Of a DNA stretch of 64,000 nt, positions 6,928 through 16,850 are shown piece after piece. The position numbers and the translations under genes are program-made. The notes below the pieces were generated by a model. It was not told where the DNA came from. It was given only the letters and a program-made list of their open reading frames with translations, and made no database searches. Numbering within the stretch: the first letter of the stretch is position 1; every line of letters begins with the position of its first letter. This DNA is from Mesopusillimonas faecipullorum (GTDB taxonomy: Bacteria; Pseudomonadota; Gammaproteobacteria; Burkholderiales; Burkholderiaceae_B), in the NCBI RefSeq assembly GCF_020539505.1, contig NZ_JACDXW010000004.1, positions 248,001 to 312,000 of the forward strand. The letters are read 5' to 3'.

Positions 6928-8842
6928 ACAAGCCGGCCATGGCGGGTCTGCGCGACCAGCCTGGGTAGTGGGTGCCCTGGGTATCGTGTTCGGCGATATC
7001 GGCACCAGCCCACTCTACACGGTACGTGCAGCATTGGGGCGCTTCGAGACCTTGACTCCCGATCTTGTCCTGGGTGTGTTGTCCCTGTTGTTTTGGATGC
7101 TGATCTGGGTGGTCAGTATCAAGTACGTGCTCTTGATGTTGCGCGCGGACAATCGTGGCGAAGGGGGCACTCTGGCGCTGATGGAGCTGGCCTCTCAGGC
7201 GCGCGCGCGTGCAGATGCAGGCTCCGGCACCTCACCAGCTCGTGCTTCACGCCGCAGACAGTGCCTGATTGTGCTGGGCCTTGCCGGCGCATGCCTGTTT
7301 TATGGCGACACCGTGATCACGCCTGCCATTTCGGTTTTGTCGGCCGTAGAGGGCCTGGCCATACTCTCACCCGATCTTAAGCATTGGGTGGTGCCCGTCG
7401 CTGCCGGCTTCATATTGGCGCTATTTAGCATTCAGCGTCGCGGTACAGGCAGTATCGGCCGGTGGTTTGGGCCATTGATGCTAATCTGGTTCGTGTTGAT
7501 AGGGGGCTTGGGTGCCTGGCGCATCATCGAGCATCCGCAGGTGTTGTGGGCCTTGGACCCACGCTTTGCCCTCAGTTTCATCCAGCACGCACCGTGGCAG
7601 GTTTATCTGCTGCTGGGGGCGCTGGTACTAGCATTGACGGGGGCCGAAACCTTATACGCCGACATGGGCCATTTTGGCCGTCGTACCATCAGTCGAGCAT
7701 GGTTCCTGGTGGCTTTGCCGGGGCTGGCATGCTGTTATCTTGGCCAGGGTGCACTGTTGCTTTCAAGTCCCCAGGCCATAGTGAATCCCTTTTTCTTTCT
7801 GGCGCCTCAGTGGGGCACTCTGCCGCTGGTCGTTTTTGCGACGATAGCCAGCATCATCGCTTCGCAGGCCGTCATCTCGGGTGCCTTCTCCGTCACTCGG
7901 CAGGCCATTCAGCTGGGTTTTTGGCCAAGAATGATCATCCAACACACATCTGCTCAGGCAGAAGGGCAGGTCTATCTGCCTCGCATCAATCAATGGCTGT
8001 GTGTGGCTGTACTGGCGCTGGTCATAGGCTTTGGCTCTTCCGAAGCCTTGACGCACGCCTATGGCTTTGCTGTCACCGGCACCATGCTGGTGACGACGCT
8101 GCTGGCTACGCAGGTACTGCCGGCTCGCGTGCCGCCGCGTTGGCGTAAAGCAGTATGGCTGGGCCTGGCTTTGTTCCTGGCATTCGACATTGTGCTGTTT
8201 TCAGCCAACTTCTCTAAATTCTTCGATGGCGGGTGGCTGCCTACCATCATTGGCGCTAGCCTGTTGACACTGATGATGACGTGGCGCAATGGACAAGCAC
8301 AGGTTCACGCCTTGCTTTCCGAGAATCAGCCCGTGCTCAAAGATTTCATGCAAGGTCTGGAGGAATATCCACCTGCCCGTGTGGGCGGAACCGCCATCTA
8401 CATGAGTCCGTATGCGAACGCCGTGCCGGCGGCATTGCTGCATAACCTGAAGCACAACAAGGTGCTGCACGAACAGACGTTCTTTTTGACCGTATACAGT
8501 GCCGGCCAACCTTACGTTGCAAGCCAGAATCGCTATGAACTAGAGCGCCTGAGCAGTAGCAGTTGGCGTGTGTCCGCTCATTGGGGATTCAAACAAGAGC
8601 CCGATGTGCCCCAGTTGCTGTCACAAATGGCCCATGAGCACCCAGAGTTGTTGCTGGAGCCCATGAGCACATCCTTTTTCCTTTCACGGCATACGCTGAT
8701 TGCCTTGCGTAAGCTGCCTTGGTATGCGCGCTGGCGGCGCGCGCTGTACGCTTTCATGGCGCGCAATGCCAGTGGCAGTTCGCGTTTTTACAAGATTGCG
8801 CCTAACCGCGTGGTCGAGATGGGGATGCAGCTGGAGTTGTAG
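6905..8842 (+). CDS. kup: Low-affinity potassium uptake protein Kup
   Basis: 645 residues, typical of the KUP/HAK/KT proton-coupled K+ symporters of the inner membrane. The family signature GDIGTSPLYT is at residues 30-39. About twelve hydrophobic helices follow, up to around residue 450, then the soluble C-terminal domain of about 190 residues that includes GGTAIYMS and FFLSRHTLI. The start is at ATG 6905, inside the end of the kinase gene. Overlap with a two-component system is unusual, because kup is generally treated as constitutive. It converges on the next gene with a 13-base gap. Confidence 0.96.
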   Translation: MSLHQQAEQAGHGGSARPAWVVGALGIVFGDIGTSPLYTVRAALGRFETLTPDLVLGVLSLLFWMLIWVVSIKYVLLMLRADNRGEGGTLALMELASQARARADAGSGTSPARASRRRQCLIVLGLAGACLFYGDTVITPAISVLSAVEGLAILSPDLKHWVVPVAAGFILALFSIQRRGTGSIGRWFGPLMLIWFVLIGGLGAWRIIEHPQVLWALDPRFALSFIQHAPWQVYLLLGALVLALTGAETLYADMGHFGRRTISRAWFLVALPGLACCYLGQGALLLSSPQAIVNPFFFLAPQWGTLPLVVFATIASIIASQAVISGAFSVTRQAIQLGFWPRMIIQHTSAQAEGQVYLPRINQWLCVAVLALVIGFGSSEALTHAYGFAVTGTMLVTTLLATQVLPARVPPRWRKAVWLGLALFLAFDIVLFSANFSKFFDGGWLPTIIGASLLTLMMTWRNGQAQVHALLSENQPVLKDFMQGLEEYPPARVGGTAIYMSPYANAVPAALLHNLKHNKVLHEQTFFLTVYSAGQPYVASQNRYELERLSSSSWRVSAHWGFKQEPDVPQLLSQMAHEHPELLLEPMSTSFFLSRHTLIALRKLPWYARWRRALYAFMARNASGSSRFYKIAPNRVVEMGMQLEL

Positions 8843-8855
8843 GTCAACTTGAGCG

Positions 8856-9353
8856 TTAAGGCATCACCTTACCCGTGCGTGGCAGGTCGCTGAGCGCGGG
8901 GTCGGCAGTTTGAGGCGTGATGATCTGAGTTTGGCCGGGCATGGGCACGGGCTCAGAGGGGATGGGAATTTCGGTGCGTCGCAAAATACCGCCGCCCGAT
9001 ACGCTGCCGTAAGTCTGCGTATTGGCGCCTTGCTGCATATTGCTTAGACATTCGTCACGCAGATGCGACGGCAGATTCTGGCAACGCTGCAAAGCGTTCT
9101 GGTTCAGCTCCGAGGCGCCGGTGTCATGCAGTTTGCCTTTACGAGCCGTTTCGTAGGCTGCACCGGCATCTTGGCGACAATTGGCTTTGGCGTCCGGTGT
9201 GGCAAGTGTCTCGCAGTTTGCCAGATCTGCTTGGTAGCGTGCGTACCAGGGGTCGTTCGGTGCTGAGTTGCTGCCTTGAGCATGAGCGTGTGAGACTGCC
9301 GCAGCCATGATGATGCCGGCTGCCAGGCTGGACAAGGTGTGCAGGGTTCGCAT
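8856..9353 (-). CDS. Small secreted protein with paired CX10-11C motifs, unknown function
   Basis: 165 residues; I do not recognise a named family. A signal peptide covers about 1-27 (MRTLHTLSSL..., hydrophobic core, AHAHAQ cleavage region). The mature part has four cysteines arranged as CETLATPDAKANC (C-X11-C) and CQNLPSHLRDEC (C-X10-C), suggesting two disulfide-locked helical hairpins, then a Pro/Ser-rich tail with the motif PIPSEPVPMP. Start 9353 is chosen because AGGAGG lies just upstream; a start eight codons earlier lacks this. It lies 61 bases downstream of mnhG on the same strand and may be the last gene of that operon. Confidence 0.75.
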   Translation of the reverse strand: MRTLHTLSSLAAGIIMAAAVSHAHAQGSNSAPNDPWYARYQADLANCETLATPDAKANCRQDAGAAYETARKGKLHDTGASELNQNALQRCQNLPSHLRDECLSNMQQGANTQTYGSVSGGGILRRTEIPIPSEPVPMPGQTQIITPQTADPALSDLPRTGKVMP

Positions 9354-9414
9354 GGTAAACCTCCTGTGAAGGAACATAACACACGACTGACCCCGCTCCG
9401 TGCCAAAGGACGCT

Positions 9415-9738
9415 TCAGTCTTCAGGGACGGGGCGGCGAGGGTCGCGACGTAGACCGGCCTGCATGAGCAGGATGGCCGTGACCGGTGAAACCAAGACCA
9501 AAAACATCAGAATCAGGATTTCATGAAGTACCGGTCGTTGAACTTCGGCGGATGCTGCCAGAATAGAGGCGACGATGACAGAGCCGACACCGAGTGTGTT
9601 GCCTAAAGTAACGGCGTGCAGGCGGGAATAAAAGCGCTTGAGGCGGATTAAGCCCAGTGAACCTGTAAGCGTCAGGAAGCCACTGATGACCAGTAGCAGA
9701 CTGCCGGGAATGGTGACCCAGAGAGGGAGTTCGTTCAT
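9415..9738 (-). CDS. mnhG: Mrp-type Na+(K+)/H+ antiporter subunit G
   Basis: 107 residues with three hydrophobic helices (about 8-28, 40-62, 72-92), as in MnhG/PhaG. Recognisable segment: GLIRLKRFYSRLHAVTLGNTLGVGSVIVAS. It is the smallest-numbered and last Mrp gene of the operon; its ATG overlaps the stop of mnhF (ATGA, 9735-9738). The subunit is required for assembly and activity of the membrane complex in studied systems. Ion preference (Na+ or K+) cannot be told from sequence. Confidence 0.93.
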   Translation of the reverse strand: MNELPLWVTIPGSLLLVISGFLTLTGSLGLIRLKRFYSRLHAVTLGNTLGVGSVIVASILAASAEVQRPVLHEILILMFLVLVSPVTAILLMQAGLRRDPRRPVPED

Positions 9739-10016
9739 GGCTGTATAACCTCTCCGTGAAGGAGGAATTTGGCTAAGGCGGCAGAGCTGACAAAACCAAA
9801 CATACTCATTAACAATGCAATATCGAAATACAAACTTGTGCCAAACAGTACGCCCAATACAAGGACAATGAGCATACCGTTAACGTACATGGTGTCCAAA
9901 GCAAGAATGCGGTCTTGGGGGGTGGGGCCCCGCATCAGTTGGAAGGTTGCGAACATGAGTGCCAGTGCATAGCAGCACAGAGCAAAGATGCCCGACCAGT
10001 ACAACACGGTATTCAT
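9735..10016 (-). CDS. mnhF: Mrp-type antiporter subunit F
   Basis: 93 residues, three membrane helices, with the MnhF/PhaF-like segment GPTPQDRILALDTMYVNGMLIVLVLG. Start set at the ATG at 10016, which overlaps the stop of mnhE (ATGA, 10013-10016); the longer frame upstream has no family resemblance. It also overlaps mnhG by four bases. Part of the six-gene antiporter complex of the inner membrane. Confidence 0.93.
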   Translation of the reverse strand: MNTVLYWSGIFALCCYALALMFATFQLMRGPTPQDRILALDTMYVNGMLIVLVLGVLFGTSLYFDIALLMSMFGFVSSAALAKFLLHGEVIQP

Positions 10017-10498
10017 TCGAAGATCTCCTTCAGGGGGCGTTCGTAGCGTTGTTGGACGAGATCTATCCAATATTGTTGATCTTTAAGATCAAGTATATGC
10101 AAAGTCAGCAAGCCTTTGTCTTCCGAGAAACCGGCCCACACCGTACCCGGCGTATAAGTAATGATGCAAGACAACAAGGCCAGTCCGTGAGGGTCGCGCA
10201 GCGAAAGGGGAATACGCATGAAGCCGGGCGTGTGCGACTTGGGCCCTAGCCAGATCAGGCGTGCGACCTGTATGTTAGAGCGAATGATGTCGATGATGAC
10301 ATGGACCAATAAGACAACTAGCACCCAGGGGCGTTTAGGCGTAGCGCGCAGTGGCCGAAGAGGCATTGCCGCCCATGCCAGCAGCAGCGCCAAGATGCCG
10401 CCTATGGCAATGTGGCTAGGAGAAACCGAGCGGTTGAGCAGCAGCCAAACAGCCAGCAGAATGCAGGGCAGGACTAGCCAGTAGACAATTTTTTTCAT
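10013..10498 (-). CDS. mnhE: Mrp-type antiporter subunit E
   Basis: 161 residues. MnhE/PhaE family: two hydrophobic helices at the N-terminus (about 5-20 and 28-48), a third at about 60-75, and the conserved soluble part with SCIITYTPGTVWAGFSEDKGLLTLHILD and the C-terminal QYWIDLVQQRYERPLKEIF. ATGA overlap with mnhD upstream and with mnhF downstream. Family length is normal. Confidence 0.94.
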   Translation of the reverse strand: MKKIVYWLVLPCILLAVWLLLNRSVSPSHIAIGGILALLLAWAAMPLRPLRATPKRPWVLVVLLVHVIIDIIRSNIQVARLIWLGPKSHTPGFMRIPLSLRDPHGLALLSCIITYTPGTVWAGFSEDKGLLTLHILDLKDQQYWIDLVQQRYERPLKEIFE

Positions 10499-12126
10499 GG
10501 GGTGGCCTCCCCAATCTGACGTACGGCGGGCGCACTTGAAACTGCCTCGATGTAGGCTTGCGGGTTATCCAGCAACTGTGCGGTGTCATCCAGGAATTCC
10601 ATGACGGGTTCGGCCCAGAAGGTCAGCCCTAAACATAGTAACAGTAGAATCCCGACCGGCGCAGCCTCGCTGGGATGCAAGCGTGGCGTGACAATTTCTT
10701 CGCCCCAGAACAGACGAATACCGACTCGGGACAGCGCAAGGATGCCGGCCAAGCCCGATATCAGCACGCAGGCCACCAAGGACCATGCAGCCAGGGAAGG
10801 TGCATCGGTAGTGGAAGACTGCACTGCTGCCGACAGAATCGTAAACTTGGCCACGAAGCCCGATAGCGGCGGGAGCCCGATGACCAGCAGGGCACAACAG
10901 ACGAAGGACATGCCCAGGAATGCCATGGCGGCCGGAATCGCAACACCGACCACATCGTCGGAACGATCGGACATGGAGGGATCTTCAAGATCGAAAGCTT
11001 CAAGACTGACCGCCAAAACGTCGGCACCGAAACGTCGTGGCCGTTCTACCATCTCGATGAGCAAATAGAAGGCGCCTATCGCCAATACGGAATTGATCAG
11101 ATAAAAAAGGGCGGGGCCCGTCAGGGTGACACCCGGCATGCCCAGTGCGGCCAGCAAAGTACCCGATGACATGATCACGCAGTAACCAATGAGTCGTTCA
11201 GCTTGCTGTGTGGCGACTATGCCTATGGTGCCAAAAAGCAGCGTAGCCAGGCCGACTGCGTACATCCATTCGCCGCCAAAAGCAGCAGGTGCTCCGGTGG
11301 GTATCAGCAGGGAGCCCATGCGCAGCAAGGAATAAATCCCCACTTTGGTCATGATGGCGAATAGCGCCGCAACGGGGGCGCAGGCCGAAGCATAGGTACT
11401 GGGCAGCCAAAAGTTCAGGGGCCATGCGGCTGCTTTGATAAGAAAGGCAACGCCCAGGATAGCGGCGGCGGCCTCGAAGAGTTGGCGATTCCCCCCCGAC
11501 AGTGCGCCCGCGCGAGCGGCCAGTTCGGCTATGTTCAAGGTGCCAGTGACGCCGTAGATCATGGCGATGGCAATCAGCAGCAGGAACGAGGCGATAAGGT
11601 TGGTGGCAATGTAGTGCAGCCCCGCGCTGACGCGCTGCTCGCCTGAACCATGCAGCATCAGACCATACGAGGCTGCCAGCAAGATCTCGAAAAAGACGAA
11701 GAGATTGAAGAGGTCGCCTGTGAGAAAGGCACCGTTCAAGCCCATCAGCAAAAGCTGATACAAGGGTAGGAAGTGGACGCCCGCACGCTCCCAGCGTACC
11801 GAGGCATAGGGTAATGCTGCGCATCCCAGAATGGCGGTGAGCACCAGCATGATGGTTGCCAGGCGATCGGCGACCAGGAGAATGCCGAAAGGCGCAAGCC
11901 AGTCGCCCAACAAATACACAGCAATATGCAGAGGCCATTGCGAAGCAAAGCCGCCCATGCTGACATAAAGCAGACACAGTGCAATCGCCAGCTGCCCCAA
12001 GACTGATACATAGGAGAGCGCCAAACGCGTACGCCTGCGACTGTCTTTTAACAATAGCAATAGTGCGCTGACAATCAGCGGCAGTACTATGGGCAGAACG
12101 GGCAGGTGCTGTAGCCAGAAGCTCAC
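10495..12126 (-). CDS. mnhD: Mrp-type antiporter subunit D (NuoN/NuoM-like)
   Basis: 543 residues, about fourteen membrane helices, homologous to the proton-pumping subunits of complex I. Seen: GLNGAFLTGDLFNLFVFFEILLAASYGLML (the helix with the conserved Glu of the antiporter family), and IKAAAWPLNFWLPSTYASACAPVAALFAIMTKVGIYSLLR with the conserved Lys residues and the broken helix. ATGA overlaps at both ends tie it to mnhC and mnhE. In characterised complexes MrpA and MrpD form the ion pathways. Confidence 0.95.
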   Translation of the reverse strand: MSFWLQHLPVLPIVLPLIVSALLLLLKDSRRRTRLALSYVSVLGQLAIALCLLYVSMGGFASQWPLHIAVYLLGDWLAPFGILLVADRLATIMLVLTAILGCAALPYASVRWERAGVHFLPLYQLLLMGLNGAFLTGDLFNLFVFFEILLAASYGLMLHGSGEQRVSAGLHYIATNLIASFLLLIAIAMIYGVTGTLNIAELAARAGALSGGNRQLFEAAAAILGVAFLIKAAAWPLNFWLPSTYASACAPVAALFAIMTKVGIYSLLRMGSLLIPTGAPAAFGGEWMYAVGLATLLFGTIGIVATQQAERLIGYCVIMSSGTLLAALGMPGVTLTGPALFYLINSVLAIGAFYLLIEMVERPRRFGADVLAVSLEAFDLEDPSMSDRSDDVVGVAIPAAMAFLGMSFVCCALLVIGLPPLSGFVAKFTILSAAVQSSTTDAPSLAAWSLVACVLISGLAGILALSRVGIRLFWGEEIVTPRLHPSEAAPVGILLLLCLGLTFWAEPVMEFLDDTAQLLDNPQAYIEAVSSAPAVRQIGEATP

Positions 12127-12467
12127 AGGTCTGCCTCCCGGCCGTCGACGTGGTCGTTGCCGGACAGACCGCGGGAAGCCAGCAGAACAACCAGGAACAG
12201 TGCCGTCGTGGCAAAACCGATAACAATAGCGGTGAGCACCAAGGCTTGGGGCACCGGATCGGTATACATACTGGGATCGATCTCAGTGGCCTGGTCGATG
12301 ACCGGCGCACCGCCTACACGTATGCTGCCCATGCTGAAAATGAACAAATTGACGGCATAGGAAAGCAGAGTTAAACCCATGATGAACTGAAAAGTACGCG
12401 GGCGCAGAATGAGCCAGACGCCCGATGCGCAGAGAATGCCGATGGCAATGGAAAGGACTACTTCCAT
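12123..12467 (-). CDS. mnhC: Mrp-type antiporter subunit C (NuoK-like)
   Basis: 114 residues with three membrane helices, homologous to NuoK of complex I. Recognisable: [33 protein letters not shown], and [27 protein letters not shown], which is highly typical for MnhC. It starts ten bases inside the end of mnhAB and overlaps mnhD by ATGA. Confidence 0.95.
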   Translation of the reverse strand: MEVVLSIAIGILCASGVWLILRPRTFQFIMGLTLLSYAVNLFIFSMGSIRVGGAPVIDQATEIDPSMYTDPVPQALVLTAIVIGFATTALFLVVLLASRGLSGNDHVDGREADL

Positions 12468-15388
12468 GCGGGGGCTCCTGATTCTGTGGTTTTGGCAGCG
12501 GGTTTACGGCGGAAGCGCAAGGTCTGGTGGCCCAGCGCTACCAGCATCAGCACGGTAGCGCCGATAACCAGCATGTAAACGCCGATGTCGAAGAACAGCA
12601 CGCTGGATAGGTGCAAGGTGCCGATATAAGGCAGGGCAATATCGTAAATCTGTGCCGTCATCAGAGGGCGGCCTGTCCACCAAGCCCACATACCGGCCCC
12701 GCCTGCCAGCAGCAAACCAATGGCTATCCATTTCTGGGGGCGTATGCTTTGCCTGGATTCGACCCAGACCACGCCACCCACTATGTACTGCAGGATGATG
12801 GCGGTAGCGAAGATGAGGCCTCCGACGAAACCACCACCGGGCAAATTGTGACCGCGCAGAAGGAAGAACAGTGAGACCATGGCGGCGATAGGCAGCAGCA
12901 GCCTGACGAGCACAGCCGGCATGGTCATGGGCTGACGCGGAAGCATGGCTTCGGGATCAGGTTCGGGTTCCGGAGTGTCGGCAGATGGGTTGTTGGCCCC
13001 TTGCTGGCGGCGCAGTGGACCGTCTTTGATGCTCTCGGGTGATGGACGGAAGCGTCGCAGCAGGGCATAAACCGTCAGCGCGACGATACCCAGCACGGTA
13101 ATTTCGCCCAGGGTGTCAAAGCCGCGGAAGTCGACCAAAATGACATTGACGACGTTAGAGCCATGCCCTTCGGGCAAGGCGTTGCGCAAGAAAAACTCGG
13201 CAAGGTCGGTGTGCGCGGGTTGGGTGAGTATGCTGTAAGCCAACAGGCTCATGCCGGCGCCGGCGGCGATCGCCACCAGAAGGTCGCGAACGCGGCGAAG
13301 TCGGGTGCTGATCGTGGTGACGATATGGCTTTCTTGTGCGGCGATACGCGGGGGCAACCAGCGCAGGCCCAGCAAGATAAGCACTACGGTGACAACCTCG
13401 ACGGCCAGTTGAGTCAAAGCCAGATCGGGTGCAGACAACCAAGCAAAGGTAAGCGCGGTGATAAGCCCGGCACCGCCGGAGAGCGCCAGTGAAGTCAGGC
13501 GATGGTATTTAGCCTGATGCGCCGCGCCGATTGCGCATGCGCAGCCGACTATCCAGAGCATGACGAAAAACAGGTTCACCGTGGTGTGGAACTGCGCATT
13601 CAGCCACCCGCCTGAACTGAGCAAAGGCAGCATGGCCACGATAAAAGTCCCCACCACAATGACAATCATCTGTCGTTGCAAGTGCGGAGAAAACAGGCGC
13701 TCGTGCAGGAAGTGCGCGGCTGAATCTATCCACTCGAGCAGGGTGTCGAAAGTGTGACGACCATTGAAGCGATAGATGAGCGGTGCCCGGCCGGGTTTCA
13801 TATGCGGACGGTTATCCAGCACAAAGGTGAGGATGATGCCGCCTACCATGGCCATCAGACTCATACCCAGCGGAAGATTGAAGCCATGCCAGATCTTGAG
13901 GTCGTAGTGTGGGGTGTTAACCCCCAGGATAGAGTGGGCGGCTTGTGCCAGAAATGGCCCGAGGGTGTACATGGGCAGGATGCCCACCAGCAGACAGATC
14001 AGCACCAGCAAGCCGCTGGGTAGCAACATCCAAAGAGGCGGCTCGTGAGGGGTGCGGGGCAAATCGGTAGCCGGGGGGCCAAAGAACACCTGCATAATGA
14101 AACGCAGGGAGTAGGTGACGCTAAAAGCGCTGGCCACCACGGCTAGAAGAGGGAGGACGGAGCTGACGAGTGCGTCGTGGTCTGCCACCACGGCTTCAGC
14201 AAAGAACATTTCTTTGGACAGAAAGCCGTTCAATAGCGGCACGCCGGCCATTGAGGCGGCAGCCACCATAGCCAGCGTGGCGGTGATGGGCATGGCTTTG
14301 CGTAGCCCTGATAGTCGTCCGAGATCCCGGGTGCCGGTCTCGTGGTCGACAATGCCCGCCGCCATGAACAGCGATGCCTTGAAGGTGGCATGGTTCATCA
14401 TGTGGAAAATGGCTGCGACCAGGCCCAGTGTGCTGTTAAGGGCCAACATCAAGGTGATCAGCCCCAAATGGCTGATGGTGGAATACGCCAACACGCCTTT
14501 CATATCTTGCTGGAAGATAGCGGCGTAGGCCCCCAGCACTAAAGAGCATAGCCCTGCGGCCCCAATAATATAAAACCAGGCATCGGTGCCGGCCAGGACT
14601 GGCCAGAATCGCGCCAACAAAAACACACCGGCCTTGACCATGGTGGCCGAGTGCAGGTAGGCGGAGACCGGCGTGGGTGCTGCCATAGCGTTGGGCAGCC
14701 AGATATGAAAGGGAAACTGCGCGCTTTTGGTAAGGGCGCCAAGTGCGATCAGTATCAAAATGGCCAGATACCAAGGGTGGGCACGGACCACGTCGCCGGC
14801 AGCCAACACTTTGTCCAGGTCATAGCTGCCCACGACATAGCCCAGCATCAGGACTCCGGCCAGCAGGCACAGCCCCCCCGAACCCGTGATGATGAACGAC
14901 ATGCGGGCACCCCGCCGAGCATCGAGCCGGTGGTTCCAATAGGCAATCAGCATGAACGAGGACAGGCTGGTCAGTTCCCAGAACACCACGAGCTGAACCA
15001 GATTGCCAGAGAGCACCACGCCCAACATGGCGCCCATAAAAAGCATGAAGAAAGAAAAGAAACGCGGGACCGGGTCTTCGGGAGATAAGTAATATCGTGC
15101 ATAAAGCACGATAAGCGCCCCCATCACGGTGATCAGCATGGCGAACAGCCAGGCGTAACCGTCCATGCGCAAGCTAAGGTCTATAGGGATGCCGCCCGTG
15201 AGCCAAGGGCGCGAGACTTCGATGACTTCACCGCTGGAGATCGCGGGCCATTGCGCGATGGTAAGACCGGCACAGGCAAGGGAAATCAAGCCTGCTAGCC
15301 AGGCTTCGGCATTGCGGGCATTAGCCGGCAAGGCAACAGCCAGCAGGCTGCCTAAGAAAGGCAGGGCAAGGATCAGGATGAGCGACAT
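12458..15388 (-). CDS. mnhA: Mrp-type antiporter, fused A and B subunits (PhaAB type)
   Basis: 976 residues. The first about 780 residues are MrpA: NuoL-like core with [54 protein letters not shown] and [13 protein letters not shown], followed by a DUF4040-type segment ([28 protein letters not shown]). The last about 140 residues are Mrp[30 protein letters not shown] and a final helix. Such fusion marks the six-gene (group 2) Mrp/Pha systems. A Pro/Glu-rich linker ([16 protein letters not shown]) joins the two parts. It is the first gene of the operon. No clear promoter or ribosome binding site is visible in the 144 bases upstream. The complex exports Na+ or K+ in exchange for protons. Confidence 0.95.
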   Translation of the reverse strand: MSLILILALPFLGSLLAVALPANARNAEAWLAGLISLACAGLTIAQWPAISSGEVIEVSRPWLTGGIPIDLSLRMDGYAWLFAMLITVMGALIVLYARYYLSPEDPVPRFFSFFMLFMGAMLGVVLSGNLVQLVVFWELTSLSSFMLIAYWNHRLDARRGARMSFIITGSGGLCLLAGVLMLGYVVGSYDLDKVLAAGDVVRAHPWYLAILILIALGALTKSAQFPFHIWLPNAMAAPTPVSAYLHSATMVKAGVFLLARFWPVLAGTDAWFYIIGAAGLCSLVLGAYAAIFQQDMKGVLAYSTISHLGLITLMLALNSTLGLVAAIFHMMNHATFKASLFMAAGIVDHETGTRDLGRLSGLRKAMPITATLAMVAAASMAGVPLLNGFLSKEMFFAEAVVADHDALVSSVLPLLAVVASAFSVTYSLRFIMQVFFGPPATDLPRTPHEPPLWMLLPSGLLVLICLLVGILPMYTLGPFLAQAAHSILGVNTPHYDLKIWHGFNLPLGMSLMAMVGGIILTFVLDNRPHMKPGRAPLIYRFNGRHTFDTLLEWIDSAAHFLHERLFSPHLQRQMIVIVVGTFIVAMLPLLSSGGWLNAQFHTTVNLFFVMLWIVGCACAIGAAHQAKYHRLTSLALSGGAGLITALTFAWLSAPDLALTQLAVEVVTVVLILLGLRWLPPRIAAQESHIVTTISTRLRRVRDLLVAIAAGAGMSLLAYSILTQPAHTDLAEFFLRNALPEGHGSNVVNVILVDFRGFDTLGEITVLGIVALTVYALLRRFRPSPESIKDGPLRRQQGANNPSADTPEPEPDPEAMLPRQPMTMPAVLVRLLLPIAAMVSLFFLLRGHNLPGGGFVGGLIFATAIILQYIVGGVVWVESRQSIRPQKWIAIGLLLAGGAGMWAWWTGRPLMTAQIYDIALPYIGTLHLSSVLFFDIGVYMLVIGATVLMLVALGHQTLRFRRKPAAKTTESGAPAWK

Positions 15389-15532
15389 CAGGGGCGGGTG
15401 GTATGCGGGAAGTGTTTCGTATTCACGTTCAATGATACGATACTTTACGCGCCACCCCTGTTACATATGGGGGCGGATGCGATTTTTTTTACTCTGTTGC
15501 AGCCCTTAAGAAACAATCCGGGCCGTCCTGTT

Positions 15533-16600
15533 TCATCCCGCTGTTTCCAAGAACACATCCACCCGTCTGGGTGTAACCAATAGGTCTTCCCCCTCGCGCG
15601 GGGCCAGTTGTGCGTACTGCTCGCTGGGAATAATCACTTCGATAATGTCGTCGTTGTCGGCGCGGGCCAGCTCTAGTTGCGCCAGCGGCCCGATGGCGTG
15701 GGCGTGCAGCAAGCGGGCGACGATGCCCTTGGCGCCAGGCTCGTAGCGCGCTACGTCCAGGTCGTGGGGGCGCACGTAAGCGGTACCGGGGGCATCCTCT
15801 ACGAGGGCGTGGTCAGGTGCCTGCCATTCAAAGCCGCCGGTATCCAGTACGCCTTGACGCACGCGGCCATGGAAAAGATTGACGTTGCCAAGGAACCCGT
15901 AAACGAAGGGCGAAGCGGGGCGGTTGTAAACGTCGTCCGGGGTGCCTAATTGCTCGACACGCCCTTTGTTCATGACGACGATCTGGTCCGCGACTTCCAG
16001 GGCTTCTTCTTGGTCGTGGGTCACAAAAATACTGGTCACGTGCAGCTCGTCGTGCAAGCGCCGCAACCAGCGACGCAGTTCTTTGCGAACCTTGGCGTCC
16101 AGTGCGCCAAAGGGCTCATCCAATAGCAGTACGCGCGGTTCTACCGCCAGGGCGCGGGCTAGGGCGATGCGTTGGCGCTGGCCGCCCGAAAGGCTGGAAG
16201 GGTATTGGTCAGCCAGCCAGTCCAGTTGCACTAAACTGAGCAAGCGCATGACGCGTTCGTGGATTTCGGACTTGCTGGGGCGTTCGCTACGCGGCTTGAC
16301 GCGTAGCCCGAAAGCAATGTTGTCGAACACTGTCATGTGCTTGAACAGTACATAGTGCTGGAACACAAAACCCACCTGACGTTCGCGTACGTGCTGGCGC
16401 GAGGCGTCTTGACCATCAAGCAGAATCTGCCCGCTATCGGCTTGGGCCAAGCCGGCGATAATGCGCAGCAGGGTGGTCTTGCCGCAACCTGAAGGGCCCA
16501 ACAGCGCTGTCAATTCGCCGTCTGGAAACTGCAGCGAGACGTTGTGCAGGGCGGTGAAATCGCCGAATTGCTTATGGACGTTGCGAACTTCTATGCTCAT
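15533..16600 (-). CDS. cysA: Sulfate/thiosulfate ABC transporter ATPase CysA
   Basis: 355 residues. ATP-binding subunit that drives sulfate import with CysT, CysW and a binding protein. It opens [21 protein letters not shown], the CysA-type start; Walker [10 protein letters not shown], signature [15 protein letters not shown], Walker [14 protein letters not shown], switch His in [10 protein letters not shown], then a C-terminal regulatory (TOBE-like) domain of about 110 residues. Start at 16600 chosen by family length; an extension of 20 codons upstream has no similarity to the family. The unusual point is location: its membrane partners and Sbp are at 51142-53918 and there is no cysTW here. 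An AACGAAA-centred site upstream (16694-16713) resembles one before sbp. Confidence 0.94.
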   Translation of the reverse strand: MSIEVRNVHKQFGDFTALHNVSLQFPDGELTALLGPSGCGKTTLLRIIAGLAQADSGQILLDGQDASRQHVRERQVGFVFQHYVLFKHMTVFDNIAFGLRVKPRSERPSKSEIHERVMRLLSLVQLDWLADQYPSSLSGGQRQRIALARALAVEPRVLLLDEPFGALDAKVRKELRRWLRRLHDELHVTSIFVTHDQEEALEVADQIVVMNKGRVEQLGTPDDVYNRPASPFVYGFLGNVNLFHGRVRQGVLDTGGFEWQAPDHALVEDAPGTAYVRPHDLDVARYEPGAKGIVARLLHAHAIGPLAQLELARADNDDIIEVIIPSEQYAQLAPREGEDLLVTPRRVDVFLETAG

Positions 16601-16693
16601 GCGATGATCCGTTGAATGACTAGATGCTTGGGCCGCTTGCCTGTAAAGGCGGTCAGCCAATAGCTTTGCTTTGCATCATGACATGGACCGCTA

Positions 16694-16713
16694 ATAATAG
16701 AAACGAAAGTTAT
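16694..16713. promoter_or_regulatory. Candidate cys-regulon operator upstream of cysA
   Basis: The sequence ATAATAGAAACGAAAGTTAT is an imperfect dyad (ATAA at the left end, TTAT at the right, twelve bases between) in an AT-rich part of the 250-base gap between cysA and the next gene. The region before sbp has ATAAGCAACGAAA, sharing ATAA followed four to six bases later by AACGAAA. A LysR-type activator such as CysB is the natural candidate. The link is inference from two sites only. Confidence 0.3.
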
Positions 16714-16850
16714 TAAATTTATTTAGATGAAATGGTTATAAAGTGAGGGGCGGTTTTCCGTTTGCGACAGGGGCGGGGGCTTGTTAGCATTACGCTGCGT
16801 TGAAAACCAGCGCTGCCGGCCCCTTGTCTAAGTTGCTAAAAGGAATATCC

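Noticed and set aside
15389-15532. Promoter of the Mrp operon or terminator of cysA
   Set aside because: The gap has an A/T run and weak AAACA...TGTTT complementarity, but no hexamer pair or stem good enough to call.
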